DNA of 64,000 nt. It comes from Prochlorococcus sp. AG-347-J22 (GTDB lineage Bacteria; Cyanobacteriota; Cyanobacteriia; PCC-6307; Cyanobiaceae). Every line of letters begins with the position of its first letter. Within the stretch, counting starts at the first letter, position 1. A model generated the notes under the pieces. The model saw nothing but the letters and a program-made list of their open reading frames with translations. It ran no database searches and had not been told where the DNA came from. Location: assembly GCA_003279005.1 (NCBI GenBank), contig QCBY01000005.1, positions 1-64,000 of the forward strand. The letters are read 5' to 3'. This document shows, one piece after another, positions 28,191-39,325 of the stretch. The position numbers were made by a program, and so were the translations under genes.

Positions 28191-28637
28191 TTGCTGATGA
28201 ATATTTTATTGATAAATGGGCCTAACCTTAATCTGTTGGGTACGAGAGAGCCTGAAATATATGGAAATAAAACCTTGAATGATATTGAAAAAGACTTAAC
28301 TAAAGTTGCTCAAGAAAAAAATGTTAACCTTGAATGCTTTCAAAGTAACCATGAAGGTGAAATAGTTGATAAGATCCAAGAATCGGTTAAAGGTATCAAA
28401 GGAATACTTATAAATGCTGGAGGTTTTACACATACTTCTATTTCCATTCGAGATGCTTTAATTGGATCAAAAATTCCATTTGTAGAGTTACATATTTCAA
28501 ATATTTTTAGTAGGGAAGAATTTCGTAAAGAATCTTTTCTTACAGATAAAGCTATAGGGATAATTAGTGGATTCGGTATATCCAGTTATACCCTTGCTCT
28601 AGAAGGAATAATTGGATATTTAAGTAAAATAGATTAA
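28191..28637 (+). CDS. aroQ: 3-dehydroquinate dehydratase, type II
   Basis: 148 aa; [50 protein letters not shown]. Confidence 0.97.
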   Translation: MLMNILLINGPNLNLLGTREPEIYGNKTLNDIEKDLTKVAQEKNVNLECFQSNHEGEIVDKIQESVKGIKGILINAGGFTHTSISIRDALIGSKIPFVELHISNIFSREEFRKESFLTDKAIGIISGFGISSYTLALEGIIGYLSKID

Positions 28638-29246
28638 ATGTTAGTTGATTTTAAAAGGCCTTCTTCTCACATTAAATATTTATTTTCATTAACTTCAGAC
28701 GATTGGATCAAACTCGCATTATCTAATCCAATAGATCTTTTGATTGATCATGCTCATTGCGAGAGAAAGGCTGCAGGAGTGGCTATTCAATTTATGTTCA
28801 GATATCCATCAGAACCGAATTTGGCAGAAGTTTTGAGCCCAATAGCAAGAGAAGAGTTGGAACATTTTGAGAGAATAATTTACTTTTTAAAGGATATAGG
28901 ACATTCTCTTAAGACTTTAAAACCGCCTCCATATGGTGCTGAATTGGCTAAGAATATTAGAAAGGAAGAACCTAATAGAATGCTCGATAGTTTCTTAATC
29001 GCAGGGTTGATTGAAGCAAGAAGTCATGAAAGACTAAGCTTGCTTGCGCTGAATTCTGAAGAAGAATCTTTTAAAAACCTTTATAAGTCTTTGCTTGAGA
29101 GTGAGGCAAGACACTTTGGGATTTATTGGAAACTTGCACAAACTAAATTCTCTAAAAATCAAACACTCAAAAGGTTAGAAGAATTGTCTAAAGTTGAGTC
29201 AGAAATTCTGGCTGAGACTTTTTTTATGCCAAGGATCCATAGCTAA
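28638..29246 (+). CDS. miaE: tRNA-(ms2io6A37) hydroxylase
   Basis: 202 aa; LIDHAHCERKAAGVAIQFMFRYP, EELEHFERI, LIEARSHERL, SEARHFGIYWKLA di-iron ligand pattern. Confidence 0.9.
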   Translation: MLVDFKRPSSHIKYLFSLTSDDWIKLALSNPIDLLIDHAHCERKAAGVAIQFMFRYPSEPNLAEVLSPIAREELEHFERIIYFLKDIGHSLKTLKPPPYGAELAKNIRKEEPNRMLDSFLIAGLIEARSHERLSLLALNSEEESFKNLYKSLLESEARHFGIYWKLAQTKFSKNQTLKRLEELSKVESEILAETFFMPRIHS

Positions 29247-29266
29247 AATAATTATATTAAATAAGA

Positions 29267-30025
29267 ATGATAATAAAAAAATTTTTAAGAGCATTTACAG
29301 GTTATAAAAGTAAGTCAACATCATTAACGATAGTTGGGGTTGGCCCTGGAGATCCATCGCTTTTAACAATTGCTGCTGTAGATGCAATTAAAAAAGCAAA
29401 CATTATAGTTTTCCCAATATCGGATGATAACAAAAAGAGTTTTGCTGCAGAAATAGTCAAGAAATATATCAAATTTAAAAAAAATATACCTATTATCTTT
29501 CCGATGGCTAGGAAGGATTTTGATCCTGATGAAATATGGTCTAAAGCTGTAGAGAAAATTGTGAAATTTATACAAAATGGAGAATCAGTTGTTTTACTTT
29601 GCCTAGGAGATACTTCACTATTTGCAAGCTCTTCTAATATTTTGAGGTTAATAAAGAAAAATCATTCTGAAATTATTACCAAAACCATACCTGGTATTTC
29701 CTCTATTTCAGCAGCAGCAGCTTTGAATGATTTTGATTTAGTTAAAAAAGGTGAGACCTTGATAATCAAAGAATGCCCTTCTTCAAATTCAGAATTAAAA
29801 TGCCTAATTCAGGAAAGTAGAGGAAATAAAACGGTCTTGGCCATTATGAAAGTTGGGAAAAGATGGAAGTTAGCCAGAGAAACTTTAAAAAAAGAGAGTA
29901 TTATCGATACATCATTAATCGCCCTAAATGTAGGTATGCCCGATCAAATAATTCAATACGCATCCCAATATAAGGATGATACCATGCCTTATTTTTCTTT
30001 AATTTTGATAAGATTCGTTTTATGA
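29267..30025 (+). CDS. cobI: Precorrin-2 C20-methyltransferase
   Basis: 252 aa; TIVGVGPGDPSLLTIAAVDAIKKA, VVLLCLGDTSLFASSSNI, TIPGISSISAAAA. Confidence 0.9.
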   Translation: MIIKKFLRAFTGYKSKSTSLTIVGVGPGDPSLLTIAAVDAIKKANIIVFPISDDNKKSFAAEIVKKYIKFKKNIPIIFPMARKDFDPDEIWSKAVEKIVKFIQNGESVVLLCLGDTSLFASSSNILRLIKKNHSEIITKTIPGISSISAAAALNDFDLVKKGETLIIKECPSSNSELKCLIQESRGNKTVLAIMKVGKRWKLARETLKKESIIDTSLIALNVGMPDQIIQYASQYKDDTMPYFSLILIRFVL

Positions 30026-30507
30026 ATAAAAAGGAAAATTTCGAAAAAAATCAATTTACATGGTCAATAAGTAAGGAACTATTATTTCTCGTTCTTCAAG
30101 ATAAGGTTAGTGATGTTTTTGTTTGCGAGTTGGTTTGGGAAAGACTTTTTTATAATAGAGAAGGAATTACGAACAATTGGGTTTCTAGTGCATTAACTCC
30201 TACTTATTGGTCAGAAAAATTTGTAAAGGCTCCTCAAATCATTTCAGAGCGAAAAGCCTCAATACATTTGACTCGATCAATCCCAAAGGAATATAAACAG
30301 GGATTGAAAAATTTACTTAACTTTGAAGGTTACAAGATTAACGAACTCTATCCACGAAGAACTAGAAGAGCGACAGCAGTGAATTGGTTGATTTATTGGG
30401 CTCTTGAAAATGATTGTTTTTCAAATGGTAATGATGTTATTCCAAGTCTTAGTTCACCACCTGGTAATCCTTTAAAAGGACATTTTGGTGATCCTGAAAT
30501 CAAATAA
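30022..30507 (+). CDS. Conserved hypothetical cyanobacterial protein (161 aa)
   Basis: Intact ORF with ATGA overlap to cobI. Confidence 0.75.
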   Translation: MNKKENFEKNQFTWSISKELLFLVLQDKVSDVFVCELVWERLFYNREGITNNWVSSALTPTYWSEKFVKAPQIISERKASIHLTRSIPKEYKQGLKNLLNFEGYKINELYPRRTRRATAVNWLIYWALENDCFSNGNDVIPSLSSPPGNPLKGHFGDPEIK

Positions 30508-30580
30508 ATTTTTTTGAGTAAGGTAAATTAATCTAATAAAGGTATAGTTGTAATGGATACTAATTTTTTGGAGAGAAGAA

Positions 30581-31957
30581 TTGATACTCCCTACAATAGC
30601 AATTATAGGAAGACCTAACGTTGGGAAGTCTACCCTGGTTAATAGGTTATGCCAAAGTAATGATGCAATTGTATTTGATAAACCAGGAGTTACCAGAGAT
30701 AGAACTTATCAAAATGCTTCTTGGGGTGGCAAGGAATTCCAAGTTGTTGATACTGGAGGACTAGTTTTTGAAGATGATAGTGAATTCCTTCCTGAGATTC
30801 GAACTCAAGTTTTTTTAGCATTAGAAGAGGCTTCTCTTGCTTTATTTATAGTTGATGGAAATCAAGGCGTAACTGTTGGAGATATATCAATTGCAAAATG
30901 GTTAAGGAATTCAACTTGTAAAACAATTGTTGCAGTAAATAAATGTGAATCTACATCCTTAGGGATTTCTTTAGCCTCTGAATTCTGGAAACTGGGATTA
31001 GGGGAACCTTATCCTGTCTCGGCTATTCATGGTTCTGGAACCGGAGATCTTTTAGATCGTGTTGTTGATGAACTTCCTGTAGATTTAGATCTTGAAGATC
31101 AACAAGATAAAATAATGATGTCTATTGTAGGAAGACCAAATGTTGGTAAATCTAGTTTGCTGAATGCTATATGTGGAGAAAAAAGAGCAATTGTTAGTGA
31201 TATAAGTGGAACTACAACTGATTCAATAGATACGCTTATTGAAAAAGATTCACATTTATGGAAAATAGTAGATACGGCTGGAATTAGAAGAAGAAAAAAT
31301 GTAAAATATGGAACTGAATTTTTTGGAATTAATAGAGCTTTTAAATCTATTGATAGAAGTGATGTTTGTGTTTTAGTAATAGATGCTATAGATGGGGTGA
31401 CTGATCAAGATCAAAAATTAGCAGGGCGAATTGAAGAACAAGGTAGAGCGTGCGTAATTGTTGTCAATAAATGGGATCTTGTAGAGAAAGATAGTTCTAC
31501 TATCTATCAATCAGAAAAAGAGCTTAGATCAAAATTATATTTTTTGCATTGGTCAAAAATGATTTTCATATCAGCTTTAACTGGTCAAAGGGTTGAAAAT
31601 ATTTTTGAGCATGCTCTTAATGCTGTAACCCAACATCGAATGAGAGTTACAACATCAGTTGTTAATGAAGTTCTTAAAGAGGCTCTTGGATGGAAGAGTC
31701 CACCCACTAAGAGAAGTGGGAAACAAGGGAGAATTTACTATGGTACACAAGTGAAAAATCAGCCTCCAACCTTTACTCTGTTTGTAAATGACCCCAAATT
31801 ATTTGGAATGACATATAGAAGATATATTGAAAAACAAATTAGATTAAATCTTGGGTTTGAAGGTTCACCAATAATTCTACTTTGGAGAGGAAAGCAGCAA
31901 AGAGAACTAGAAAAGGAGAAATCAAAAAAAAATATTAATATTATTCAAAAAGATTAA
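30581..31957 (+). CDS. der: Ribosome-biogenesis GTPase Der (EngA)
   Basis: 458 aa with two G domains: [16 protein letters not shown] and [18 protein letters not shown]-like C-terminus. Confidence 0.97.
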   Translation: MILPTIAIIGRPNVGKSTLVNRLCQSNDAIVFDKPGVTRDRTYQNASWGGKEFQVVDTGGLVFEDDSEFLPEIRTQVFLALEEASLALFIVDGNQGVTVGDISIAKWLRNSTCKTIVAVNKCESTSLGISLASEFWKLGLGEPYPVSAIHGSGTGDLLDRVVDELPVDLDLEDQQDKIMMSIVGRPNVGKSSLLNAICGEKRAIVSDISGTTTDSIDTLIEKDSHLWKIVDTAGIRRRKNVKYGTEFFGINRAFKSIDRSDVCVLVIDAIDGVTDQDQKLAGRIEEQGRACVIVVNKWDLVEKDSSTIYQSEKELRSKLYFLHWSKMIFISALTGQRVENIFEHALNAVTQHRMRVTTSVVNEVLKEALGWKSPPTKRSGKQGRIYYGTQVKNQPPTFTLFVNDPKLFGMTYRRYIEKQIRLNLGFEGSPIILLWRGKQQRELEKEKSKKNINIIQKD

Positions 31958-32871
31958 TGAATATCCTTACTAAATTTTCTATTGGCCAATATGTTGATGG
32001 TAATAGAAGTTGGTTAAGAATCGTAGACAGTAGATTAAAGATAATTGTAGTATTAATTTTTTTAATCACTCCAATATGGGCAGGTCCATTATGGAGAGTA
32101 AGTTTAGTTATTTGTTTAATAATCCTTACTTTTATAAGTTTGTTACCCTCAAGAGTGTGGTGGCGATCGCTAGTCTTTCTTTTAGGATTGTCATTGTTAA
32201 TTGGATTTCTATCATTAATGGCCTCTTCTGATATTCAATCTTTTGATAGCTCTTTTAGAGATCCAAATGAATTGAATTTGATTTTAGAAAGTCAGGCACA
32301 ATGGAATATTTTAGAACTTCCAGCTAAGAAAATTGGCTTTCTAACTCTTGGTCCCTATAACTTATCAAGAAAAGCTTTTGAATTAGGTCTAAAAACTTCA
32401 ACTTTAATTTTTACTGTGGTTCACAGTGTGAATTTAATGCTCTTAACAACATCACAGGAGGATCTAGTCTGGGCATTAAGTTGGTTTATGAATCCTTTGA
32501 GAAAAGTTGGATTACCTATTGATAAATGGCTTTTTCAATTACTTTTAGCTTTGCGATTTATTCCTTTGGTTCAAGAAGAATTCCAGAATATACTTAAATC
32601 TGTCTCAGTAAGATCAATAAATCTTAGAACTTTAGGATTTAAGAAATCTATTAATGTTTTATTAACTATGGTTGAAAGATTATTTTTAAATATTTTCTTA
32701 AGAATCGATCAAGGTGCTGATTCTTTACTTTCTAAAAAAAATATTCTCATACAAACAGATAGATTAAAAACTCTTGATAAAAGAAATTATCAAACTTTTA
32801 TTTTTAATTCATTATCGATATGTTTTATTTTCATAGCAATTTTTCTTAGAAAACAGTATGGTGCATTGTAA
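31957..32871 (+). CDS. Energy-coupling factor transporter transmembrane (EcfT/CbiQ) protein
   Basis: 304 aa polytopic; LLLALRFIPLVQEEFQNILKSVSVRSI; 1-nt overlap with der. Confidence 0.85.
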   Translation: MNILTKFSIGQYVDGNRSWLRIVDSRLKIIVVLIFLITPIWAGPLWRVSLVICLIILTFISLLPSRVWWRSLVFLLGLSLLIGFLSLMASSDIQSFDSSFRDPNELNLILESQAQWNILELPAKKIGFLTLGPYNLSRKAFELGLKTSTLIFTVVHSVNLMLLTTSQEDLVWALSWFMNPLRKVGLPIDKWLFQLLLALRFIPLVQEEFQNILKSVSVRSINLRTLGFKKSINVLLTMVERLFLNIFLRIDQGADSLLSKKNILIQTDRLKTLDKRNYQTFIFNSLSICFIFIAIFLRKQYGAL

Positions 32872-32889
32872 ATAACATAATATTTAAGT

Positions 32890-33156
32890 TTGAGTTCAGA
32901 GCGTTATTTAAATCATCCAACTTTTGGAATGCTTTATCAAGTCTCTCCAGGAATTGAGGGAAAAGATATTTATGCGACTTTATACGCACAAAAAATGTTT
33001 TTTTTAGTCGAAATTAAACAAAGAGAAGTCTTTTTTGAAGTTATTCCCTATCTAGATGCTCGAAATCAGTCTGAGTTAAACTTGCAAAAAGCTAGAAGAC
33101 AAGGTTCGGAAGATTTTCCAAAATGGGATAATTTATTTAGACAAACTTTTTTATAA
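32890..33156 (+). CDS. pipX: PII-interacting protein X (NtcA co-activator)
   Basis: 88 aa; YLNHPTFGMLYQVS...LYATLYAQKMFFLV tudor-like PipX sequence; followed by a yggS/pipY homologue. TTG start. Confidence 0.9.
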   Translation: MSSERYLNHPTFGMLYQVSPGIEGKDIYATLYAQKMFFLVEIKQREVFFEVIPYLDARNQSELNLQKARRQGSEDFPKWDNLFRQTFL

Positions 33157-33159
33157 AAT

Positions 33160-33798
33160 TTGGAAATTTCAAATTATCTGCAAATAAAAAAGAAATTACC
33201 ACTTAATGTAAGATTACTTGCCGTTAGTAAGGGCTTTAGCAGTCAAGAAATCAAATATATTCACAATAAAGGGCAAAATGATTTTGGTGAAAGTAGATTT
33301 CAAGAAGCTTTTGAGAAGCAGAACTTACTAAAAGATTTTAAAAATATAAAATGGCACTTTATTGGAAGACTTCAGAGCAACAAAATACGAAAAATAGTTC
33401 AAAATTTTGAATATATACATTCTGTAGACTCATATGAAAAGTTAATAAAAATTTCTAAGATATCATGTGAAAGTAATAAAAATCCATTAATAATGTTGCA
33501 AGTCAAATTAAGTGATGATCCTAGTAAGGGAGGATTTAATCCCAAAGTACTTGAAGAAAAATGGGATCAGATTAAGCAATTTAAAAGTATAACTATTAAG
33601 GGCCTAATGACCATCAATCCAAAAGGTTTGAGTTCAAAAGAAAATTTTAAATTATTTAAAGAATGCCGCAAACTTGCAGATTCACTCGAACTTGATGATT
33701 GTTCAATGGGAATGTCCGAGGACTGGGAAGAAGCGGTTGACGCAGGTTCTACTTGGTTAAGATTAGGATCGATAATCTTTGGGAATAGATCTATTTAG
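33160..33798 (+). CDS. pipY: YggS/PipY-family PLP-binding protein
   Basis: 212 aa; LLAVSKGFSSQEI, FGESRFQEAFEK, WHFIGRLQSNKIRKIV, GLMTINP, SMGMSEDWEEAVDAGSTWLRLGSIIFG. TTG start. Confidence 0.92.
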   Translation: MEISNYLQIKKKLPLNVRLLAVSKGFSSQEIKYIHNKGQNDFGESRFQEAFEKQNLLKDFKNIKWHFIGRLQSNKIRKIVQNFEYIHSVDSYEKLIKISKISCESNKNPLIMLQVKLSDDPSKGGFNPKVLEEKWDQIKQFKSITIKGLMTINPKGLSSKENFKLFKECRKLADSLELDDCSMGMSEDWEEAVDAGSTWLRLGSIIFGNRSI

Positions 33799-33955
33799 TT
33801 AGTAATTGATTATATTTTATAAAAATCTTGTTTTTAAACTTGCGGTAAACTATAACTAACGTTATTTAAGTATAGGTAGTTTATTCATCTATAAAAGATG
33901 AATCTATTATTTAAGGTTTTATGCCTTAGTTGTAAATCTCAAGAGGACTTAAAAG

Positions 33956-34528
33956 GTGTCACTTATTTCTCGATTAAAGGCGGTTGTTGCAGGTGATGAT
34001 TATTTGGATGATGATTTTGATGAGTTGGATTATGCATCAGAAGATGAATTGAACAGTACAAATGATTTCAAGCAAAATCAAAGAAAATCAAATGCACTTT
34101 CAAATTCAAATCCATTTGAATTTATGAATAATAGATCATCAAATGTGGTAGGTATGCCTGGTATATCAAATTCATCTTCTGAAGTCAGCCTTATGGAACC
34201 AAGAAGTTTTGATGAAATGCCTCAAGCCATTCAGGCATTAAGAGAAAGGAAGACTGTCATACTAAATCTGACTATGATGGATCCTGATCAAGCACAGAGA
34301 GCTGTAGATTTTGTTGCAGGAGGTACATTTGCAATAGATGGTCACCAAGAAAGAGTTGGGGAAAGTATTTTCCTTTTTGCGCCTAGTTGTGTAAATGTAA
34401 CAAGTTCTTTCCCTGAAGAGGCATCTCCTTCAAATGTTTCAAGCAAAAAGACATCTCTACATAATCATGAAACTAATACAACTCCAGAACCGGCTTGGGG
34501 AGAATCTAAATTATCGGCATTTTCTTAA
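33956..34528 (+). CDS. sepF: Cell-division protein SepF (Cdv2/YlmF)
   Basis: 190 aa; [73 protein letters not shown] start. Confidence 0.95.
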   Translation: MSLISRLKAVVAGDDYLDDDFDELDYASEDELNSTNDFKQNQRKSNALSNSNPFEFMNNRSSNVVGMPGISNSSSEVSLMEPRSFDEMPQAIQALRERKTVILNLTMMDPDQAQRAVDFVAGGTFAIDGHQERVGESIFLFAPSCVNVTSSFPEEASPSNVSSKKTSLHNHETNTTPEPAWGESKLSAFS

Positions 34529-34535
34529 TTAATCT

Positions 34536-35345
34536 GTGACAACAAAAATCGCAGTTATTGGTTTTGGAAATATTGCGAAAGCTATAATCACTCCTCTATT
34601 TGAAAAAAAGTTACTAAACCCAAAGGATGTTTACTGTTTAGTAAATACAAAAAAAAGCTTAGAAAATATTAAAAAAAACTATAAATATAACATTAATATT
34701 TTACAGGCAAACTCTAAAGATTCTGAAATTGTCTGGGATTGCCAAGTTAAACTTCTTTCTGTTAAGCCTCAGCAACTTAAAAATATAATTGAAATAAATA
34801 AAAAAAATCAAAGAAATTTATTAGTCTCAATTTTAGCTGGTGTTTCTTTAGAAAATCTTATTAAAAAATTTCCAAATCATAAATGCGTGAGGGTTGTGAC
34901 TAATATTCCAATAACAATAGGTAAAGGTTTAACTGGAATTGCATGGGGGGAGGAAATCACTAGAGTTCAAAAGTTATTTATAAAAAGATTGTTTGAAAAC
35001 TCTAGTAAAATTTATGAATTTCCTGAATATTTACTCGATATTTTTTTAGCATTAACATCCTCAGGACCTGCAATAATTGCTTTAATTATTGAAGCTTTAA
35101 GTGACGGCGGTTTAAGTGGCGGATTGCAAAAACAGCTTTCTGAAGAACTTGTAATAGAGATGATTTTGGGTACTGTTAGTTTAATAAAAGATACTAATGT
35201 ATCAACTGCTGAACTTAAGAATTTGGTAACTTCCCCAGGGGGCACGACAATATCGGCACTTAGGGTTCTAGAAAACAAAAGCCTAAGATCTGCTTTAATT
35301 GAAGCAATAGTTTCTGCGACTAACCGCAGTAAAGAATTTAGTTAA
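34536..35345 (+). CDS. proC: Pyrroline-5-carboxylate reductase
   Basis: 269 aa; IAVIGFGNIAKAI, LLSVKPQQLKNI, LALTSSGPAI, LVTSPGGTTISALRVLE. Confidence 0.95.
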   Translation: MTTKIAVIGFGNIAKAIITPLFEKKLLNPKDVYCLVNTKKSLENIKKNYKYNINILQANSKDSEIVWDCQVKLLSVKPQQLKNIIEINKKNQRNLLVSILAGVSLENLIKKFPNHKCVRVVTNIPITIGKGLTGIAWGEEITRVQKLFIKRLFENSSKIYEFPEYLLDIFLALTSSGPAIIALIIEALSDGGLSGGLQKQLSEELVIEMILGTVSLIKDTNVSTAELKNLVTSPGGTTISALRVLENKSLRSALIEAIVSATNRSKEFS

Positions 35346-36508
35346 TTTTTTAATGTTCTTATAGAATCTAAATAAAGTTTTTCAAGAGCTTCGATATTTT
35401 TTTTTATTGTATATCTTTCAATTATTCTCGCTCGTCCTTTTTCTCCTAAAGCTTTTGTGAAAGAAGGATGATCTACCATAATTGGAATTATAGTTTTTAA
35501 TTGAGTTGCAACATTTTCAGTAGATATTACAATTCCTGCTCCGTTATCTAAAACTTCACCATCAGCTCCAGCATCAGTTGCAACACATGCTGTGCCAGTA
35601 GACATCGCCTCTAAAAGTGATAAAGATAGTCCCTCTACTAAACTTGGCAAAAAAAATACCTCTGCAATTTGCATTATTGCTACTCTGGTTTCTAAATCCA
35701 TTTCAGATCCCCACCAAATTAATTTATCTTTTCCTATGTTAGAAAAACTATTTTCCAGTGTTGGCTTCATTGGTCCGTCTCCAACAATTACAAGTTTGCA
35801 GTTATGAGTTTTTGTTTGACGCCATGATTTTAAAAGTGCTTCAATATTTTTTTCGTTGGCAATTCTTCCCATATATAAAAAGATTCTTCCCTCTCCTAGC
35901 TTACTTTTAACTGAATTATATTTTTTACTTTTTAGTGGATTAGGTTGCCAAATATTTTCATCAACTCCATTTGGTATGATTATCTGCTTTTGTTTACTAA
36001 CTCCTAGTTTTTCTAGAAGTATTTTTTGAGTTTCTGAAAAAACAATAATTCTGTGAAATTTAGCAAGTGAGGGAGCATAAAGTTGATAAGTTAGTTGTTG
36101 AGTACTTGCAGTTAAGTTTCTATTATTTTTATCGTATGCCGGATGAAATGTTCCTACTAGGGGAAGGTTGATTTGTTTACAAAGTTCCGGCAATCTAAAG
36201 TCTAAAGGAGATAATGTCAAGCTTGCATGTACTATGTCTGGCTTTAACCTCTCTAAAGAGCGTCTTAATTCTTTTTCTGCTCTTGGAGAAGGGATTGTAT
36301 AAACTTGAGATTTAATTAAGTATGGAAGACTTACTTCAGGATCATTGGCTAAAAATAAGGGTTTAGATTCATTTGAGTTGGATGGATTGTCAAAATGTAT
36401 AAAACTAACTTTATGTCCTTTATCTTTTAATTTTTCGGTAGTTAAATTTCCATAACTTACATTTCCACAAAAAGGAGATTTTTTACCTAACCAGGCAATA
36501 TGAACCAC
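35342..36508 (-). CDS. Glycosyltransferase family 4 (SqdX-like)
   Basis: 388 aa; PDIVHASLTLSPLDFR, GRIANEKNIEALLKSW, PSLVEGLSLSLLEAMSTGTACVATDAGADGEVL. Confidence 0.88.
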   Translation of the reverse strand: MVHIAWLGKKSPFCGNVSYGNLTTEKLKDKGHKVSFIHFDNPSNSNESKPLFLANDPEVSLPYLIKSQVYTIPSPRAEKELRRSLERLKPDIVHASLTLSPLDFRLPELCKQINLPLVGTFHPAYDKNNRNLTASTQQLTYQLYAPSLAKFHRIIVFSETQKILLEKLGVSKQKQIIIPNGVDENIWQPNPLKSKKYNSVKSKLGEGRIFLYMGRIANEKNIEALLKSWRQTKTHNCKLVIVGDGPMKPTLENSFSNIGKDKLIWWGSEMDLETRVAIMQIAEVFFLPSLVEGLSLSLLEAMSTGTACVATDAGADGEVLDNGAGIVISTENVATQLKTIIPIMVDHPSFTKALGEKGRARIIERYTIKKNIEALEKLYLDSIRTLKN

Positions 36509-36589
36509 ATGAAATTTCTTAACTATTTATAAAGTTAACAGTCAAAGTTAAAAACTACTAGATGTTTTAATTTAGTAACATTTTTATTG

Positions 36590-37372
36590 CTAATTATGGT
36601 AAAAGTCTTTTAACATTTTTAGTGATGATAACTCTTTTTGTAATTGGGCAGAGATCCAACTTTCAAGAATTGATAAAATTCTAAGCCAAACTTTCTTAGG
36701 TCCTAATAGTTCTCCATTTGATTTAATTGGTAAATCTGGGAAAAGAAGTCTTTGTAAAAGGGCTATTTCAGATGCATTAACTTTTAAGATACTTTCTGAA
36801 TCTTCTATTGTAGAAAATCCTTCATTTGGTAGGAAGTGACATTGCCAATCCCAGTCACCTAATGGCGGAATTATAGGTTCTCCAGATTTGCAGCAAAAAT
36901 TTACAGGGATATTTACCCCTCCAATGGCTAATAAGTGTATTAAAGATTGAATGCTCATTGAAAGCATTTTGAAGTCATCTTCACTTTTATTTTTATAGGC
37001 ATAAAGTCTATCCAAGTGAATAAGGACACTAGATAAATAATTTTGCTGCTTATCATTGTTCCCTACTAATAAAAAAGTTAATTCAGTTATTGCTTGGGCT
37101 GCTGCAAGACACTCTATATTTTTACCTAATCCATTATAGCTTTTGAGTATTTTAATCTGGCGAACAGACCTAAGACTTCTTTTTCCAAAGATCTGAAAAC
37201 TTAAATATGTTAAAGGAGTTGCTGCCGCAAGACTACTTTTTGGACGTCTAGCTCCAGGAACAGCAAGCCTAATAATACCTTGTTCATCTGTTAAAACAGT
37301 AATTAATCTTCCACTTTCGCCTAGTGGACTAGCTTTAATACAGAGACCTTCAACTTTGGCTTCACCTGACAT
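36590..37372 (-). CDS. recO: DNA repair protein RecO
   Basis: 260 aa; GLCIKASPLGESGRLITVLTDEQGIIRLAVPGARRPKSSLAAATPLTYLSFQIFGKRSLRSVRQ. Confidence 0.92.
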   Translation of the reverse strand: MSGEAKVEGLCIKASPLGESGRLITVLTDEQGIIRLAVPGARRPKSSLAAATPLTYLSFQIFGKRSLRSVRQIKILKSYNGLGKNIECLAAAQAITELTFLLVGNNDKQQNYLSSVLIHLDRLYAYKNKSEDDFKMLSMSIQSLIHLLAIGGVNIPVNFCCKSGEPIIPPLGDWDWQCHFLPNEGFSTIEDSESILKVNASEIALLQRLLFPDLPIKSNGELLGPKKVWLRILSILESWISAQLQKELSSLKMLKDFYHN

Positions 37373-38032
37373 TTAGATTAGTCTGATTTCTTTAAATATC
37401 TCATTAAAATTCGAAGTCCCAATACAATCTATACCTGTGTCAAATAAATCAATAACTTGGGATAGTTTTTTTATGCCTCCAACAATTTTTATAGAATTTT
37501 GATTACCTAGAAATTTTAATATCTCAACTATATCAACATTAGAAACCGGAGTTCCAAAACCATCTCCAAATTGAAAATTTCTTATTCCTAACTCAAGGGA
37601 AATTTTTATGGCTTTTTCAAAAAGTTTTTTTTCTAGCTTTGATTTGTTAATAATAATAGTTATTGGCAATTCTGAGGAATTAATACTTTCAATTTCAGTG
37701 CCGAAAGTGTTTAAATTATTTTTAGATAGATTGAGAAAATTAGGCATATAGTCTATTCCACTTGCACCAGCATCTTTTGCATAGCAAACAAATTCATCAA
37801 TAAAATCAAATGGTACATCAGCTAATGGATAAGAAATGAGAGTATTTATATTTATTTCGTGATTACTTAATGTATTTTTTATATGACTTAAAAAATTAAG
37901 AGATGTAGAAACATTTTTAATATTATATTTTTTAACTATGTCGCAGTTTGCATTTAATTTTTCCCAGGATAAATAAGGGTTAATAATCGTTGCATGTATC
38001 TTTTCGTTTAATTCATAATCAATGTTTAACAT
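37373..38032 (-). CDS. deoC: Deoxyribose-phosphate aldolase-like TIM-barrel protein
   Basis: 219 aa; ISYPLADVPFD, QFGDGFGTPVSNVDIVEIL, IKIVGGIKKLSQVIDLFDTGIDCIGTSN. Confidence 0.75.
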   Translation of the reverse strand: MLNIDYELNEKIHATIINPYLSWEKLNANCDIVKKYNIKNVSTSLNFLSHIKNTLSNHEININTLISYPLADVPFDFIDEFVCYAKDAGASGIDYMPNFLNLSKNNLNTFGTEIESINSSELPITIIINKSKLEKKLFEKAIKISLELGIRNFQFGDGFGTPVSNVDIVEILKFLGNQNSIKIVGGIKKLSQVIDLFDTGIDCIGTSNFNEIFKEIRLI

Positions 38033-38039
38033 TTTAAAA

Positions 38040-38624
38040 TTATTTAGACTGGATTAATCCATATCCACCATGGTTTCTTTTATAAATAACTTTAAGTTTA
38101 TTATTTTTTTTACTTCTAAAAAAATAAAAATCGTGATCAATTAAATCTAATTGTTTTCTGGCCTCTTCTAAAGAAATAGGAGCCATTTCAAAATATTTAT
38201 TTTTAATAGATGGTTCGGGTAATCTAGCCTTGCTCTCTTGATTGAAGATATCTCTTCCTAAAGAAACTGTTTGTTCAGTTTCATCTAAAAATGAATTTTT
38301 ATTTTTTACAAAGTTATTATGAAATGTCTTTTGATTCCTTTCTTTATATTTACGTAATTTTCTGCAAAGTTTATTTGAAACCAAATCAATACTCGAATAC
38401 AGATTCTCTGTTTTTTCTTCAGCCCTGATAATAGTCCCATTTGCAAAAATTGTGACTTCAGCTGTTTGGAATGAAACTCTTGGATTCTTTTCGACTGAAA
38501 GATGTATATCTGCTTCTTTAACGATATCCTTATAATGATGTATCGCTTTTTTTATCTTTGCTTCAGTATATTCTTTCAATGCAACTGTGAGTTCAAGATT
38601 CTTTCCATGAATTAAAATTTTCAT
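38040..38624 (-). CDS. hpf: Ribosome hibernation-promoting factor (light-repressed protein A, LrtA)
   Basis: 194 aa; MKILIHGKNLELTVALKEYTEAKIKKAIHHYKDIVKEADIHLSVEKNP, C-terminal MAPISLEEARKQLDLIDHDFYFFRSKKNNKLKVIYKRNHGGYGLI. Confidence 0.95.
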   Translation of the reverse strand: MKILIHGKNLELTVALKEYTEAKIKKAIHHYKDIVKEADIHLSVEKNPRVSFQTAEVTIFANGTIIRAEEKTENLYSSIDLVSNKLCRKLRKYKERNQKTFHNNFVKNKNSFLDETEQTVSLGRDIFNQESKARLPEPSIKNKYFEMAPISLEEARKQLDLIDHDFYFFRSKKNNKLKVIYKRNHGGYGLIQSK

Positions 38625-38669
38625 AATAACTCTAAAAAATATTTTCTTACTTCCTAAATCTACTTAAAT

Positions 38670-39314
38670 ATGATTAATAGAACATCAATAATTAAACAAC
38701 CTGATAAAATTTCATATTTTAATGATGTATATAAATTACAAAAAAAGTATCAAGAAGAATTAATTTCAGGAAAATCAAAAAAGAATCTTATTTGGTTAGG
38801 AGAACATCAACTTTGTTATACCTTGGGAAGAGGATCAAATACCGGTAACTTGCTTTTCGCATTAGATGAACAAGATGTATTTAAAATTGATAGAGGTGGA
38901 GAGGTAACATGCCATATGCCAGGACAGTTAGTCACTTATTTGGTTTTAGATCTGAATAGTTTTAACAAAGATTTAAATTGGTACTTAAGAAAAATTGAAG
39001 AAATAATCATTAAAGTTCTTAGTAGTTTTAATATTAATTGCTCAACTAAAAAGGGATTTACTGGGGTCTGGATTGGAGAAAGGAAGATTGCTTCGATTGG
39101 GATTGGATGCAAAAGATGGGTAACAATTCACGGCTTCTCAATAAACGTTAACTGTAAATTAGAAAATTTTGATAGAATTATTCCTTGCGGTATTGATGGC
39201 TGCCAAATGGCAAATATGAATGATTACTCTAAAAATTTAGATATCAAAGAAGTTAAGAAAATTGTTAAAAAAATAATTCAGGAAGAATTTAATTTTAAAT
39301 TGGTATCAGAATAG
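38670..39314 (+). CDS. lipB: Lipoyl(octanoyl) transferase
   Basis: 214 aa; [69 protein letters not shown]. Confidence 0.95.
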   Translation: MINRTSIIKQPDKISYFNDVYKLQKKYQEELISGKSKKNLIWLGEHQLCYTLGRGSNTGNLLFALDEQDVFKIDRGGEVTCHMPGQLVTYLVLDLNSFNKDLNWYLRKIEEIIIKVLSSFNINCSTKKGFTGVWIGERKIASIGIGCKRWVTIHGFSINVNCKLENFDRIIPCGIDGCQMANMNDYSKNLDIKEVKKIVKKIIQEEFNFKLVSE

Positions 39315-39325
39315 AAATAAAAGGC

